Positions 14,143-27,769 of a stretch of 64,000 nt of DNA are shown here, piece after piece (the first letter of the stretch is position 1; each line of letters opens with the position of its first letter). The translations under genes and the position numbers were made by a program. The notes under the pieces are model-generated. The model ran no database searches. It was not told the origin of the DNA and was given only the letters and a program-made list of their open reading frames with translations. The stretch spans positions 3,906,001-3,970,000 of the forward strand of contig JAWUZG010000016.1 in assembly GCA_036785705.1 (NCBI GenBank), given 5' to 3'. The stretch comes from Acanthornis magna. Its lineage: Eukaryota; Chordata; Aves; Passeriformes; Acanthizidae.

Positions 14143-14737
14143 TTAGGCTTCCTAAAATATTTACATTGCTTTAAACTGTTTTGTAACACTTCCAGCAAGT
14201 CTCCTGTCTAGTATCTCCCTGCTACATGCATGACCTTTCTTAATGCAGCTGTGCTCTTGCCTGGCTTTTCACTATGTTTACTGGAGCACTGGCTGCTCTT
14301 ATTAAAACCTGGACACATTATGCACTTGTGCACCTCTTATTTCTGTGAATCTAGTAGAAATAATTCTAGGCAATTAGGTTTCTGTCATATAACCATTAGG
14401 GATAGAGCAGGTCATCATTTTGATTGTATGATAGAGTCTATTGGACTCAGACATCCAAAATTTAAAGAAATTTAAAGGAGCCATATGGCAAGCCTTTGCC
14501 GTATTTGAAATGTCACCCAATAAGTAATTTAATTAGAAGGCACCCTAGCTGTAAAGACATTCCTTCAACTTTAGTGCTGAAATATAGATTTGCAGACAAT
14601 TCTACAAAGAAATTGGTAATTAGACATTCCGTGCATACTCTGGGCTCATAAATTTTCCTCTCCTTTTCTCCATGAAGATTTTAAGGTCTATAGAAGGCAG
14701 AAGGCTTAACATATGAAGTTCAATTTTCAATTCAAAC

Positions 14738-14754
14738 GAGAGAGAGAGAGAGAG
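14738..14754. repeat. GA dinucleotide repeat
   Basis: A pure GA run of about eight units sits in otherwise ordinary AT-rich sequence. Confidence 0.9.
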
Positions 14755-14987
14755 TAAAAGATTGTGAAAGTTTCCAGTTGCTTTATGGGAAATGCACGAG
14801 CATCCTGATACAGAGAACTGTCTGAAGCAAACGCTGTTTATCTCATGCCCAAAGGGCAGACAGCAGAGAATTCACAGCAGGCACAGAGAATGTAAATCTT
14901 TGGCACAATGCACCTTACAGGTCCCTTGATGCATCATTAAGATGATGTGCCAAATCTAGCCACACTGACAGATTACATCTCCCTCAG

Positions 14988-15050
14988 GACAAAAAAAAAC
15001 CGAACAAAAAACAAAAACACCCCACAACCAAAAAACCTCAGCCTTTGCAA
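14988..15050. repeat. A/C-rich low-complexity tract
   Basis: GGACAAAAAAAAACCGAAC followed by AAAAACAAAAACACCCCACAA and CCAAAAAACC. Non-coding and the same compositional class as the other A/C tracts. Confidence 0.75.
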
Positions 15051-15578
15051 AAATCCAAAAAACATATTTTGGGGTTTAAATGGCCCATTTGTGATCATAA
15101 AAATATTTAAACTTTATAATCACTCCATAAGCTCTACATTTGGAATTAAGACCAGGAAAAGTGTTATCTCTGACTAATTTTTTTGGTTTGTGGAATCAGT
15201 ATGAATGTGGTTTAAGCTGCTGCGTAACATGATTTTTAAAAACCTTTATTATCTCTTTGTGTCCCAAGGAAGTGTTCTTACTCTCTTCATGGTGAAAAAG
15301 TAGGGCAGCATCTTGCTTCTCCAGTACTGTTAGGCACCCTTTCTGTCTCTTTTCTCTCCAACATTTTTATACCAGAGAACTAGCTGCAATCGCATATTTT
15401 TTTTTTTATTTCTCATTATTAGTATTCCATTAAGAAATATTGGATCTGACAAACTTTCTTCATTAATCTGTGTCCCAGTTGTCCCAGAGCTTTGGTGTTT
15501 TCTTTGTGAAAACTTGGATACCTTAGCTTCCATTAAAAAAATATATAAAATTGTGGATTTGGTTTTCATGGTTTAAAG

Positions 15579-15719
15579 GAGAAAAAGTTGAAGCAAAACT
15601 TGAACAGAAGAAACAATGTGTCCTGCCATCCATGGAGATCAGGGAAAGAGAAACCCAGACAGCTGTCCTGCCTTTCCGTCTGGCCCCTGGATCCCTGGAG
15701 CTGAAAGCCACTTCCGAAT
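15579..15719 (+). other. Exon-like segment, 141 bases, symmetric phase 1
   Basis: A segment richer in GC than its surroundings is flanked by a weak acceptor (ending TTTAAAG at 15578) and a strong donor (GAAT|GTGAGTAC, GT at 15720-15721). It is open in the frame that reads GEKVEAKLEQKKQC and onward to LAPGSLELKATSE, with an intron phase of 1 on both sides, so its inclusion would preserve frame. The upstream polypyrimidine tract is poor. The frame also fits no other coding segment in the window directly: the 53963 exon starts its own ATG. It could be an alternative exon, a decayed exon, or chance. I do not recognise the peptide. Confidence 0.25.
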
Positions 15720-16246
15720 GTGAGTACTATTAAAAACATAAAAAATTTAAATTCTTCATGGAGGGAACATACTCCAGAAAGACCTGTGCTAATGAAGGAG
15801 GGCAGGTTCTTGTGGTCAGGCCAACACTGGCTGTCACTCCCATTGCATGCAGCCAACACCAGCATGGCCACAGCTGTGGATTGGCACTGCTGAGTCTTCC
15901 TGCTCTTCCTTTTGTATTCATGTAATTTATCTGAGATTTCTCTGTTTCTCTAATAGTGCAATTACAAGTTGATACCTCTGAATGGTGACAGGAATGATGC
16001 AACCAGCTCTCAGCACCTGCTCTATGTCTGTAAATACTCAGAAATGTATACTTCATTGTAGTGAGGCCAATCTCCATCTTCTGGTCAAGAGAGACGGAAA
16101 AGTGGGTTTGATTCAGCCCTTTTGGGGCTTGTAGATGAAGATTTGAATTAGTCACTTAAAGAACTTCTCTCTCCAATGTCTACATAAATAACTTAGGAAG
16201 CTTTCTGAATAACCATAAAACAGAAACCTGATTTCTTATTTGCTAA

Positions 16247-16392
16247 AACACCCCCTACAAACACCCAACTCCCCCCAACAAAAACCTCAAACCAAACAAA
16301 TAAGCCCCCTCCCAAAAAAACCAACCAAAACAAACAAATCGACTTCAAGCATACAAACAAGAAAAAAACCAACCCTCAAAACCTTTCAGCAA
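16247..16392. repeat. A/C-rich low-complexity tract with C-runs
   Basis: Roughly 145 bases made almost only of A and C on the + strand (for example CCCAACTCCCCCCAAC, GCCCCCTCCC, AAACAAACAAA). The C-runs at 16250-16315 would be G-runs on the minus strand, with spacing that allows only a long-loop quadruplex. It holds no gene. Confidence 0.8.
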
Positions 16393-17829
16393 AACTGGGA
16401 CAAAGAAAAAAACTAAAGGAGGATTTTACCCCATACCCAAAATTTTTGCCTGTGTGTGAAAAATTGATTTTGAGGAATAAATAAAACAAAGACTTAGGAA
16501 ATAAACAGGGAAAAAAGCTGAGGAAATGAAAAAACCTGTGTTTCCCCTTCTGTGCAGTTATTTTCCATGCTAAATCTAGTCACAAATAAGGTAAAATTTC
16601 CCCAGGACCAATTAGGGCTTTTATTAGCAGAACTACACAGCAGCACCCTTGGTAAAGTTTTCCATTTAAAATCTCTAATCTACATGTTATCTGATTCTGA
16701 ATAACCTTCTAAGCAGAATTTATGCACTCACTCGCTCTTTGAATGCCCCTTGGGACAAGAGACTATGTATAGCACTAATTCACTTAAATTTCTAATTTAT
16801 TTTTTTAAAAATGCTCACAAGTTCTTCCAAGTTCATTTCTTTGTAATGATTTCAGTTGACTGCTTCACAACAGCATAGCAATATGATGATCAAGAGTGGC
16901 AAGAGCAGCATGCTCATGCTTGACACATTAGAAAAAATATTATATATTTGGTTGTTTGAAAAAGCAATAAAATGACCAGAGGGGGAAAACTGCCCCAAGA
17001 AATCACATTGATACAGTGTTTAGAATGGAAATTAATCAAATAATCAATCAACTGGAAAACATAGACTCATCCTCACTTCCCCTTCATAGCAAAAGCTTCT
17101 TGCTATGTTTTTCTTCGATTTGGATGGTAAGTATTGCCTGCTTGGGTACTTTCCAGATCATCTGACAGGTAAACATATTTTTAGATCTCTCTTTAAAAAA
17201 AACAACCTGGGTTTTAAGGATACAGACGTAATTTTCAGAAAAGAAAGAAATGAGTTAAAAAAAAGTCTTTGAGAAAAGCCTTTGAGAGATGCAGCCACGA
17301 ATGTTGCAGCTGGAAGGCAGGGGGTGCTTAGTGTGTCACATCTGGCCCCAGCTTCGAGTGCTGAGCACTGCAAACCTGAACCTGTGCCATGTTGGAGCTC
17401 CAGCTTTACTGGAATGGAGCCTAGACCCGTGCCTGGGAATAGCCTACTCTGAATTGGATGACCTTCAGAGCTCATCTTCCCCCACCTCTTATCCACATCT
17501 GAAGCATCTGGCAGAAAGAGGAAAGATAGGAAAAACTGCTTGAATGAGTAGATAGGGAATTTGTGACCGGTCAGCTTTGACAGCTGTCTACAGATTTTAT
17601 CCTGCAAATGGAACCTAAAGTTGTTGAAGAACTTTTTACATGCTGCACATCCTGCAATGTCTTTGGCTTCTCGTCACCTTTTCAAAAAACCCAGATGCAA
17701 TCCATAATTTGTGCTGACCACTGAAATGAACTTTCCGCACATGGTGCCCCCACCTCAGAGTTTTCAGCACTGAGACCTGTGAAGAAGATAACTGAATGTT
17801 TGATCAGAACTCCAGTGCTTTTTGGGAAA

Positions 17830-17880
17830 AAAGACCCAGAAAAACCCAAAAAAACCAACAACAAAAAAACAACCCAAGGA
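17830..17880. repeat. A/C-rich low-complexity tract
   Basis: AAAAGACCCAGAAAAACCC, then AAAAAAACCAACAACAAAA and AACAACCC. Non-coding. Confidence 0.7.
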
Positions 17881-20800
17881 ACTACACTCTGCTTTTGAGA
17901 AACAAATTTGACATGAAGTGATGTATTTCCACAAGGTGCTACAAGTTGTCAAAACCCTGAATTTCTCAAATTCTGTTCTGTAGCAGTTCTCATACAAAGC
18001 ATTTACTTAAGAACCAACAAATCAGAGATCAAAAATAAGGTTTCTTTAAATTTCCTAGGAGCCATCACAAACACAGACTTAGGAAAAGTATTTATCAAAT
18101 GCAGCTTCAATCTTGCTGACTTAGTTTGGATCTTCTGGTTTTGGCTTGCACTCAGATTTCTTTTAAGGGTGAATTCTGCATGAGCACTTTCCATTCGAGT
18201 TGGAAATCCAGTTTTCCAATGCCAGTGCCAAGGTGTCATTAACCAGAGTGAGCCAGCAGTACTTGACTACCTGATCAATTTCTCTCAGAATAAGACTCAG
18301 AGAGAAAAGTTTTGAATGGCTGTGGAAAAGATTCCTTACCCCAGAAAACAAGTGCGTCTGTGTGAACAAGACCACAAAAACCTAAAGATTGTGACTGAAA
18401 AGTTGAAAATCTTTACAACACATTTATAAGGTTTCTCTGTGTTTAGTCTAGCAAGGAACACATCTGTCATGATGATGGTAGAGCATGTGTTTCCAAAAAC
18501 AACATGATCATACTGTTTTGGCAATACTCAGTCATATAGCATGGCCGTTGCCACGTCATGAGGATCAAGCCCAAAGCAATTCCTTTTATAAGCTCTCCCA
18601 TGGGACAAGGAATCACCTTCAGGAAGGTGAGAAGGAAAGGGGTTAAAGGAAAACTCGTGATGTGAAAGAAACCCTGACTGGTCCTGACCCCATTCAGGTT
18701 AGTGATACCTTAAACAACTTCAAATTCCAGTAGGGTCTCCAACCACCACAAGAGACTCTTTGTCCTTCTGAATAATGTGCATCTTTGTTAGTGATTTGAC
18801 TCCATCATCCTGGCTGTAACAATCCTAAATTAGGACTAAAGTAACAAGACCTTCAGCTGACCAGTGCCACTTCATCTTCCTGCTGCCTCATTCCCTTTCA
18901 CACTGCACAGGACCTGCCAGGACTGCTGGGAAGCTGCAGAGTCCATATGTCCTCACAGATGGGCTACAAAGATGCTTATTTAACACATTCACGTAGCTGC
19001 TTTTGGCCTCATGCCATATGAACTGCCCTTTCATGAGTTTTAATTCTCCAGATCCCTGATTATCTTCAAGGGGAAAAAGAATTTAAATGCCATTCTTTTG
19101 TTCACAGCCAAATGCTTTTCATACCATCTAAAAAGCATCTTGTAGCTCCTTCACAGCCCTGCCCCTTCCTCCTCCCCTCTTACATCTGCTGCTACAAAAC
19201 CCAGCCTGTTCCGTATTTCTAAAAATTGAAAACTGGATTTCTGAATCACTTCACCTTTGGTTGCCACTCACATTATTAATCTTTGTGTCATAAATAGAGG
19301 TTCAGTTGGCTCTAAGCAACTGTTATTTTAGTGTCTGACAGGCACAGTCTTCCTTCTCAGACTGGGTACTTATTTACATTCCTTATTTACATTCCTATAT
19401 CCCGGCCCACTATTGAAGCTTTCCCTAGCTCCCATTCAGACAAAATTCCCACTGAGATTTTAAAGGCCCCCCTCAAATAAATCCTTAGCATCTCTCTTAC
19501 GTGTGGAGCTCAGGATAATGAAACCTGAATCCAAGCTGTTTGTTCTGGTCCCTTGCTCATGTTGTTGTGCCACAGCTCCAATCAAGTGAAAATTTACCCT
19601 GATTGCTATAAGAAGGAAAGGATGCTGCAAGAATGTTCTCAAAACACTGCCTTTTTTTGCAGCATTCTGCATTTCCTCAGTCCAAAGTAACACAAATTTG
19701 CTTTCTGGCATTCTTCAAATCAGAGGCTTTCCAGGTGTCACTGCAATAAGAATTTAATTTACATGAGGGGTTTGACTCTTCTGCCCCTAATCAATGTCCT
19801 TCTTTGTTTAATGAGATGAAATGACAGCATTGGCCAGCAAATGAGACACTGGCAAAGGTATTTGCAAAAGCAGGTTTAATATTAAAGTGAAACCATGACA
19901 AAGTTTGCTGGCAGGTTCACTCTACTGCTAAGATTAAAACACACAGAGAAAAATCAGACAATTTAAAATCAATCAATCTAAAATTAAAATCAGTCTAAAA
20001 TTATCTACGTGGAGGCTCAGGATGGAAAAAAGGTAAGGATAGGAAAGTGCAATGGTAAAAAGGAATAAGAAAAACTTTCCTGTTGAGTTACAACAGAGTG
20101 GAGCCCCTTGTCAAACTTAGTCAATACTTGACCAATACTTTAGGCCTAAAGGTTTTGACAACAATTAAACTTAACAACACTTTAGTATTCACTACGTTCA
20201 GTGAAAACTCCTTTCCATCTTCTCAAGGGGCTGAGGGTTGAGCCTTGATGAGTAGGGGGATCAGCCCAGGCACCGTCGCTGGTGTTCAGCACCAGCCCTG
20301 CAAGTACAGCAAATATGTGAATTCATCAGCTCTGAGAGACATCCCAGTCTCTCAGGGAGATTGCTGCTCAATGCCTGTTGCAGTCCAGAGAGCTCAAATG
20401 GTCTCATTTAGGACCTCTGTTTATAGGGTCACAAGACAATTGGCTTTGGCCATAGTAATCTTCCAACCTGGCTGAAATTTGTGATGGCAACTTTCTTTGA
20501 AAATTCAATAGCAAAAATAGTGTTCCACTGGGGTTGTAATTTGGGCAAGAAAAATAAATTTCCAAGGTGTTCCATTAAAAAAAACCCAGGAGCTTGTTAT
20601 CCATTATAGGTTCCTGGGAACAGACAGTGCTTCTGATAAGCTCAAGAGGAGCTTAGCCCAGGAGCTGAGCATTTCTGAGATCACAGCGTGGCCAAGGAGC
20701 AGGATGGGGAGAGGCTGTACCATCACAACATGCAGCTTCAGGGAAGAGAGCAGTGGGGACGCATTTCTCCACAAGCAAAACCAAGTCAGAATTCCTCACA

Positions 20801-22511
20801 ACTTGCTTTGGAGTACTAGCTTGAGAGTCCTTAACTGTCCCACAGATATAAACATTTGAATGTCATTTAGCACTAGGAATTGAGGCTAATTTTCCTACTC
20901 AGTGATTCTATCATTTTGCAAAATGTGTACAAGATGCAACATCATTTATTACAATAAATGGAGAGTGTAAGAAGATTAAAATTCTGAGAGAGGCATATTA
21001 GCTTTTCTTGGCAAAAGAAAAAACTTCATATGTTTGTGAATCATTCCTGAGATAATCATATTCCCTTTAAATGCCATAAAGAAAAAAAAAAATCACGTTG
21101 CTTCTGGAAAACATCATGAATATTAATAAAAGACAAATGCAATTTGTCCATTTTGGGGATTAATGAGGTTTTTCCTTCAAAAGATTTTGTAAAGACAGCA
21201 TATAGATTTTGAAATGCTAAAGGCACTACTAATCTGAGACAGATTTGTGTGTGAACATTTGTACCATAAATCTGGTAGAAATCACACTCAGTTTTAAAAA
21301 TAAAGCCCAACTGGTAGCTGTTTGAGTCAGTTTGTACTCACTCCTCCTATGTGAGAAAGGTGTACAGTTTTGAAGACATTTAAGCTCATAGCAGCACACT
21401 GCCAATGAACTCTTCGAGGAACTTTAAAGGTTTAGAATTTTCTTCTAAAGAAATGAGGAAGGAAGAGTAGAAGGATCATCTCAATTTGTATTTAAAGTGT
21501 TTTTTTTAACAGTAAGAGTCTAAGTTATTTGTGTGCAATGGGTACTGTTTGAATAAAGACAGAGCATTTCAGTTTACCACGTATTCCATCAGCTCCCTGC
21601 AGCACAGTTCAAGTGTAATGTAAAACCCCAGCACCTTTCCCACTTCACTTTTCACAATCCATCTTGTGGCAAATGCTACAGGATTGTGGGCACCCATGCC
21701 CAGTTCTCATCTCCTCAGTACAGTCTTATACAACTAGAGAATGTCACTTAATTTGTGTTGCAGTTTTCTGACATCAACAGCCAGTATAATGATATATTTG
21801 CCAGCTTCACAAAGATACAAAGAGAGAAAATATTTTTTAAGGATGGGCAGAGTGTGTTTCTCTGTTTACAGCTATCTTTAACCATATAGTTGCTGAAGAG
21901 ACCTAACAATGCAAAGGTAATTTTGAGATCAGGATTTATTCCTATCACTCACAAGAAAACTGCTGGGAAAGGTTGCAGGGAAATGGTCTGGCAGTAAAGG
22001 CTCTAGACAGGATGCAAGAGTATCACAGTTACATATGACAAAAAGAAATTGATCCAAAAGACATGGTTAAATAATGCCTTTAAAAATCTCAAACTTGATC
22101 TGAGTTGGAAACAAAGTTATGGATGCCTCCCTAGTGACAACAGAATATAGGTTTCTTCCTGTGTCAGCAAGGTTTAGTACTGAAATAAGTGAAGTATCTT
22201 GCTGGTGGGAATCACTGCTCCTGTCATTAACGTAGAAAAACAAAAGTCACAAGAACTATGGTTAGCTTACTGAGAGAGTTGGAAAACCCCCCCACCCAAA
22301 AAAAAAAGAAGAAAGTTTTATTTCCTTCTTATCCTGTATCATGCATAACTATTTCTGGAAAAAAAGTATGTAAGGGAAAAATTTCAGTCTGGATATGGAA
22401 AGATTTCTAAACCATTCAACTTCAGGGACTACACAGAAAAGGAAGAAACCGGGAAATGGCTGATTTTCTGACAACTGCAATCAAATACCACAGCAAAAAA
22501 AAACCAAACCT

Positions 22512-22912
22512 GATCACAGAATCACAGAATCAGCTGAGTTGGAAGGGACTCACAAGGACCATTGAGTCCAACTCCTGACCCTGCACAGGACCATCCCCAA
22601 GAGTCACACCATGTGCCTGAGAGCATTGTCTAAACACTTCTTGAACTCTGTCAGGCTTGGGGCTGTGACCATTGCCCTGGGGAGCTGTTCCAGTGCCCAA
22701 CCAGCCTCTGGGTGAAGAACCTTTTTCTAATATCCAGGCTAAATGTCCCCTGACACAACTTCAGGCCATTCCCTCAGGTCCTGCCACTGTCACCACAGAG
22801 AAAAGATCAGTGCCTGCCCCTCCTCTTCCCCTCATGAAGAAGTTGTAACTGCAATGAGGTCACCCCTCAGTCTCCTCTTCCCTGGGCTGAGCAAACCAAG
22901 TGACCTCAGACA
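22512..22912 (-). mobile_element. CR1 LINE, 5'-truncated, - strand
   Basis: On the + strand it begins with the reverse-complemented octamer tail (ATCACAGAATCACAGAATC) and continues through GAGTTGGAAGGGACTCACAA and the typical CR1 3' region (stretches such as CTGTTCCAGTGCCCAACCAG). Orientation is therefore minus, with the 3' end at about 22512 and a truncated 5' end near 22912. About 400 bases survive, covering the 3' part of the element. It lies after an A-rich run near 22494. Frames here are remnants of the element rather than host genes. The left end is sharp and the right end approximate. Confidence 0.93.
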
Positions 22913-24689
22913 TGCCAAATCAGAGACTAGAATTAATTATACAGCTCAAAAAGCAAGGAAAGAGATTGAAAAGAAAACTTCTCTTTCTCCCTCTCCTTTA
23001 AAAAATAATATAATCTAACACTATGCCAAGAATGTACGGAGCAAGTCTGAACCATTTTGAACAATTCAACATAGAAAGAAACAAAGCTCAGATCAAAAAA
23101 ATAGTTCATTTAATCAGTTGAAATTGCCCAATAGCTAGCAAAAAAAGAATGCAAATAATTCAGGCCATAGTATAGTTTTGTGAAAGTCACATCATTTTTT
23201 TCTGGGGGAAGTGTAGGGAAGAAGAACTGACATATACCAAGCCATTTTCTTCACTGCCCTAATTGTAATGTTCAACTTGCTCACTGCAATTTTACAAATC
23301 CAAATGATTATGCTGGAGAAAATACTGGGCAAAGAATCAGGATTTACTCTAATTACAGGATTTTCAAAATGATAAATGAAAGCTTGGGAAAAAGGTGCTG
23401 GTTAAAAAAATCAGTTTAATGTGGCCCAGAAGTGTCAATGAGAAGTCTGAGATACTGAGAAAGAAATAACTAATGTTCTAAAGGATAAATGTGGTTAAAG
23501 CCTTCAGCGATTATTAGCTTCTGGAATTATGATTCTGTACTGTTCTCAGGGAAAAATAAAAATGTTATCTATAAGAGTCTAGATTAAAAAAAATATTGCA
23601 AACCAAGTGGTTTAAGTGCCCTTTGGAAATGTTAAAGATTGAAGTCAGAGACATGAAGAACTGCTACACTGGAGTAATAAGCTGATGTCATTATCTCGGA
23701 TCAAATAATGAAAACCTATTCAAGGAGTTATGCTGCTAGAACAGGAGGTTGTGACAATATAATCCATTTAGCTGCACAGAACCCCAGCTTTGTTTTGATT
23801 TAAGCTCAAGAACTGGAATAAGCTTGTTTCAAAAATAGAAGCACTAGCATCAAGGCTTGATTAGAGAAAGTCTCTTATCTTCTCTGCCGTGCCACTGAGA
23901 GGTTGTCAGGTACGCCTGGCTCAGACAGAGGGAAAACAAGTCCCTTTTCTCTGGGGAGCTGAGGTCTCTCATCCCATGATTCCTGCTCATGCCAGGAGGA
24001 AATTTTGTGTTTAAAGGAAGAACCTGGCCCCTTCTGTGGATATTACCATGGCAGGCTTCTCCAAGAGCTTCTGGCATGAGATCCAGAATTTACTTCTTTG
24101 GGTATGTCCTGTTCTATAAATCTAGCAGAAGCACAGTGGTGTAGTGGAGATCATAAAGTGGCCAAGTAAATTAGGGACGTTAATTCAAGAATAGCTCAGG
24201 AAAAATCACCTTATAATAATTTATATTCACAGTGCAGCTATATCACAAGGCCGATTAACTTAACAATACTGGTTGTTAAAAGGTTTTGATGCAAGGAATG
24301 ACTGTATTTGTAGATGCCTACATGGACACCAAAACCACAAATTCCAGCAGAAATTATCAGAAATTGCCTGCGCTTCACAACTATGTTTTCTGGTATAAAT
24401 AAATATATGTAGTTATACCATTAAAGCCTGTGTCATAACACATGAAACATAGGAGCTCTACATGCCTCATTTTGTGTGTATCCAGCAGGAAACCATAGGA
24501 CTGGATTTACAGATGTATTTGAATGTTGTAGATGTGGCTGAAATCAATGAAAGCTGAACCTAGAGACCTCTATAATTCTAAATGTTCTTTAGGTTCTGAT
24601 ATCTCAAATGAGACACGATAGAATAAGAAGGCACATTTTACTTTAGTGTACCAATATTTCCTATTTTGATTTGCAAAATATTCAAAATC

Positions 24690-24985
24690 CTATCTTCAAG
24701 ATTCTCTTCCCTACATCAGCCTTCTTTCACCAGCAGTTCTACCATGGCCCGCTAGCTCCATGTGTGATCTACATAGCTATCCTTAGCTATGTCTGTGCCC
24801 TTAATTCTTTATGCAATCCTTCCCTATCTCCTTCTTCATTTTAATCTTTTCAGATTCAATTAACTCCCATTTCACTTAATTTCTTCATCCTCTGACTTTC
24901 ATCAGAATCCTTGTCCCTGTCCTTCCATTCTGCAACGTAGCTTTTGCATCAGGTATTCTTCCTTCTTCCCTTCCACCGGATGTGG
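24690..24985. other. Pyrimidine-skewed stretch (+ strand)
   Basis: About 300 bases with many TCTTCC, CTTCC and TTCTTC words and few purine runs on the + strand. No exon, repeat family or frame is evident. Confidence 0.6.
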
Positions 24986-27769
24986 CACAGATATTACAGA
25001 AGATGAGAAAAGAAAGACAGCTTCCCTGCTCCGTGCTTTAATGTCCGTGCGTATCCTGGTCCAGAACAGTTATTGCAGATCAGGTTCACATTTTTAGTTT
25101 TGATTGACTCAGTTCAATCATGATGGAATAATTCAACATATCAGACAGTAAAACTGAAGTCTCTCTTGAGCAGGTACAAACTTCAATTACTTTAATATTC
25201 TGCCTTGGCTAAATTTCTGCACTATTTCTGGCACTGAAAGGCACACATTCTGACAAAAAAGGCACTGCTACCAAATTTTAAACCACTGTTCGAGAGCTTA
25301 GAGGCACTGTTGATATTTTGCAAGTTTACCAGAATTCTGTTTAAATGTAAGTTTGTTCTTGGGAGTGTTTTTCTTCCTGAGACTGAGTCTAATAACAGGC
25401 ATCTAACATTTAGCCACAGTTTAATCTTATCTTCTCATTACAAACAGTTGAAAGCTTGATTAACTTTCAGAAGAGCCAATGAACCAGTTTTGCCCATGAA
25501 GATTTCCAGCCAGCGAATTCTAGCTTTTTAGCAGATATTGTTTAGGCTGCAGTACATTAGATTAAAAGCTATATTCTATCACCACCATTTTTTCTACCTT
25601 AAAATTACATATAAAAACTCAGAATTTTTCTTCAAAATAAATGCCTGTATCAAACTTCTGGGTTTTGTAATGTTTCTGCCACAGAACTGCAATTACAGTC
25701 AAGTTAATTCAGCTCGAAGATTCCAAACTATTAGGACTGAGGAAAGTACATAGTGCAATTTATTCTCTAATGATGTTGTGTAAAGGCAAACCTATCACTT
25801 GCTGCTGGTGTTGAAATACATGGCCTTAAATGAATAAGGAAGCATAAGTTAATTAAACACTAGAGTATCAAGGTTTTAATGACCCCTCTACTGGGAAGCA
25901 GTGAATAACTGAAACCTTTAAACAGCTGATTAGAATAACACTCATATACCAGCAATGTTGGTTTAATTTAGTAGTTGAAGGGATACTTTGTTGGAAATAT
26001 AGAATTCAGAGCAATGGCTCTTTTATTTTGCTAGCCAGAAAAGAATAAGTTGCACATATGCATTTTATAAAATCAATTGTGTAAAAAGTCATATTTGAAG
26101 AAAATGCCACCAATCCAGTCAGGTTACAGCACCAGACACCTCCTCTCAGCTCTGAGCCGAGGGACAGCAGCAGTGGATTAGCCAGCATGGAGCACTCCAG
26201 CTGCAAACAGTGAAATCCAGACTCTTCATCCAGTCTGCAAGAAGGGCTGACAGCTCTTCTCCTCACCCAGCTGGAATGGCTGCACATCTGAAAATCCAGG
26301 CTGAAACAGTTAGCTCATCACAAATTGCAAGGCAGATTCTCCTTACAGCCTGACCTGCATGTTGCAGCTCCACCTTCCATCCTGTCCTGCCTCTTACCTC
26401 TTTACTGAGGAGGGGATAAAGAACAGGCATTTTTCTCCTTCTAGCATGCAGTTCACTGGTATAGCTCTCCTGGTGCTCAGATGAACAAATTAAAATTGTT
26501 GTGTCACACATGCACTCTTGAGGACAAGCTGATAACAGTGGGGACAGTGCTGTTTTCAGTGTGAGGCACTTGCTGCATGTGTTTATGGAGAGCAGCATCC
26601 TCAACTAATGATGCAGCTACCCTGGAAATATTCCAATTCAGTTTAAATTAAAAACATCACTTCTACTAAGAGAGCCGGCATCCCTAGAGAAAGGAAGAGC
26701 AATTGTTCCCTTCCTTTGCAGCTCAGGTGGGGTAAGGCACATAGAGCTCCCTTTGGTGATACAGGGAAATGAACCCATATCTCCTAACTACCATATTTCT
26801 CTAAGTAGGATGAAAATCAATGGTTATTTGGGGGTATGTGTGCAATCCTTCTTTCTGGTCTTTTTCCACTTCTAAAAACATTTACTTGCTTTTGTAATCA
26901 GCAACAGAAACCAAAATCTTTTGTTTTCCTGCGGAATGTGCAATTCACTAGTCTAGAGACTCATTTTCATTTTCTTAAGAAATCTCAGCACTACACTTTG
27001 CAACTGTAGAGCTGCCAATCCACCTCAGAACTGCAATACCACTAACCATCAGCCTACACACCACAAAAGGTGGGATTCACCCTCAACCTAGAAGACATGG
27101 GAACAGAACTAAAAGTAAAGATTAAGGGCAACCAAATTCTAAAATTCTGGTTGTTAGGGAACTTCTCTCAGAGAAGTCTGGACACCTCAGGTAAGAAGAA
27201 AGCATTGCCTTCAATTCCCTCAAGCCTTAAAACCTAATTTCTAGGGCAGTTAATGGGGAAAAGATTGATGGAGCACTTCCTCTTTTAGCATTCCTATAAA
27301 TCTATTCCTCCCTTTTCACTCGTATGTGCCTAAACAAAGCATTTCAATAAAACACCAGTATTAAATCAAATAGCACTATTTTACATTTTGAAAGTCTTTT
27401 GAATGAGCCTAAGAGGCCTCAGTGTTTTGCATGGGTAGCTATAACAACCTACCAGCAAACTGCACAACGACTGGTACCTGATTGGGACAAGCACAGGAGC
27501 TGTAACTTTTGACAAGTCTTAGGCAGCAGATCGGGGGCTAAAATCAGATTTAAAGGGCTGCAATAAAATGTCCCTCTCGATGAGTGAAAGGAATTTAAAC
27601 CTGGTGCTTAATGAGTCACTTTATAATTTGCAAACATGAATCAACTGCCTCCAAAATATCTTATTAAAGGAAGACAAGACAGCCCCACAGAGCAGATTTC
27701 TGGAGGAAGGCTGTTCTACAGTGTAACGAAGGCTAATTACTGCTTGCTTTCAATCTTGGGCAAGCTCTC

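Larger units (their letters stand above)
15720..22511. other. Non-coding stretch with A/C tracts and a possible decayed repeat
   Basis: Apart from the A/C-rich tracts listed separately, 19840-20490 reads like an old interspersed element (it is more complex and GC-richer than its flanks), but I cannot place it in a family. Frames on the minus strand at 15730-16155 and 17158-17607 lack splice sites and familiar content. Confidence 0.5.

Noticed and set aside
15730..16155. 141-residue minus-strand frame
   Set aside because: Irregular composition with no domain-like pattern and no splice sites; it overlaps other open frames.
17158..17607. 149-residue minus-strand frame
   Set aside because: Ends are rich in Phe/Leu/Lys from A/T-rich runs, the content is unfamiliar, and no exon signals are present.
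22743..23018. 91-residue + frame
   Set aside because: It starts in the antisense of a CR1 and runs into flanking A-rich sequence.
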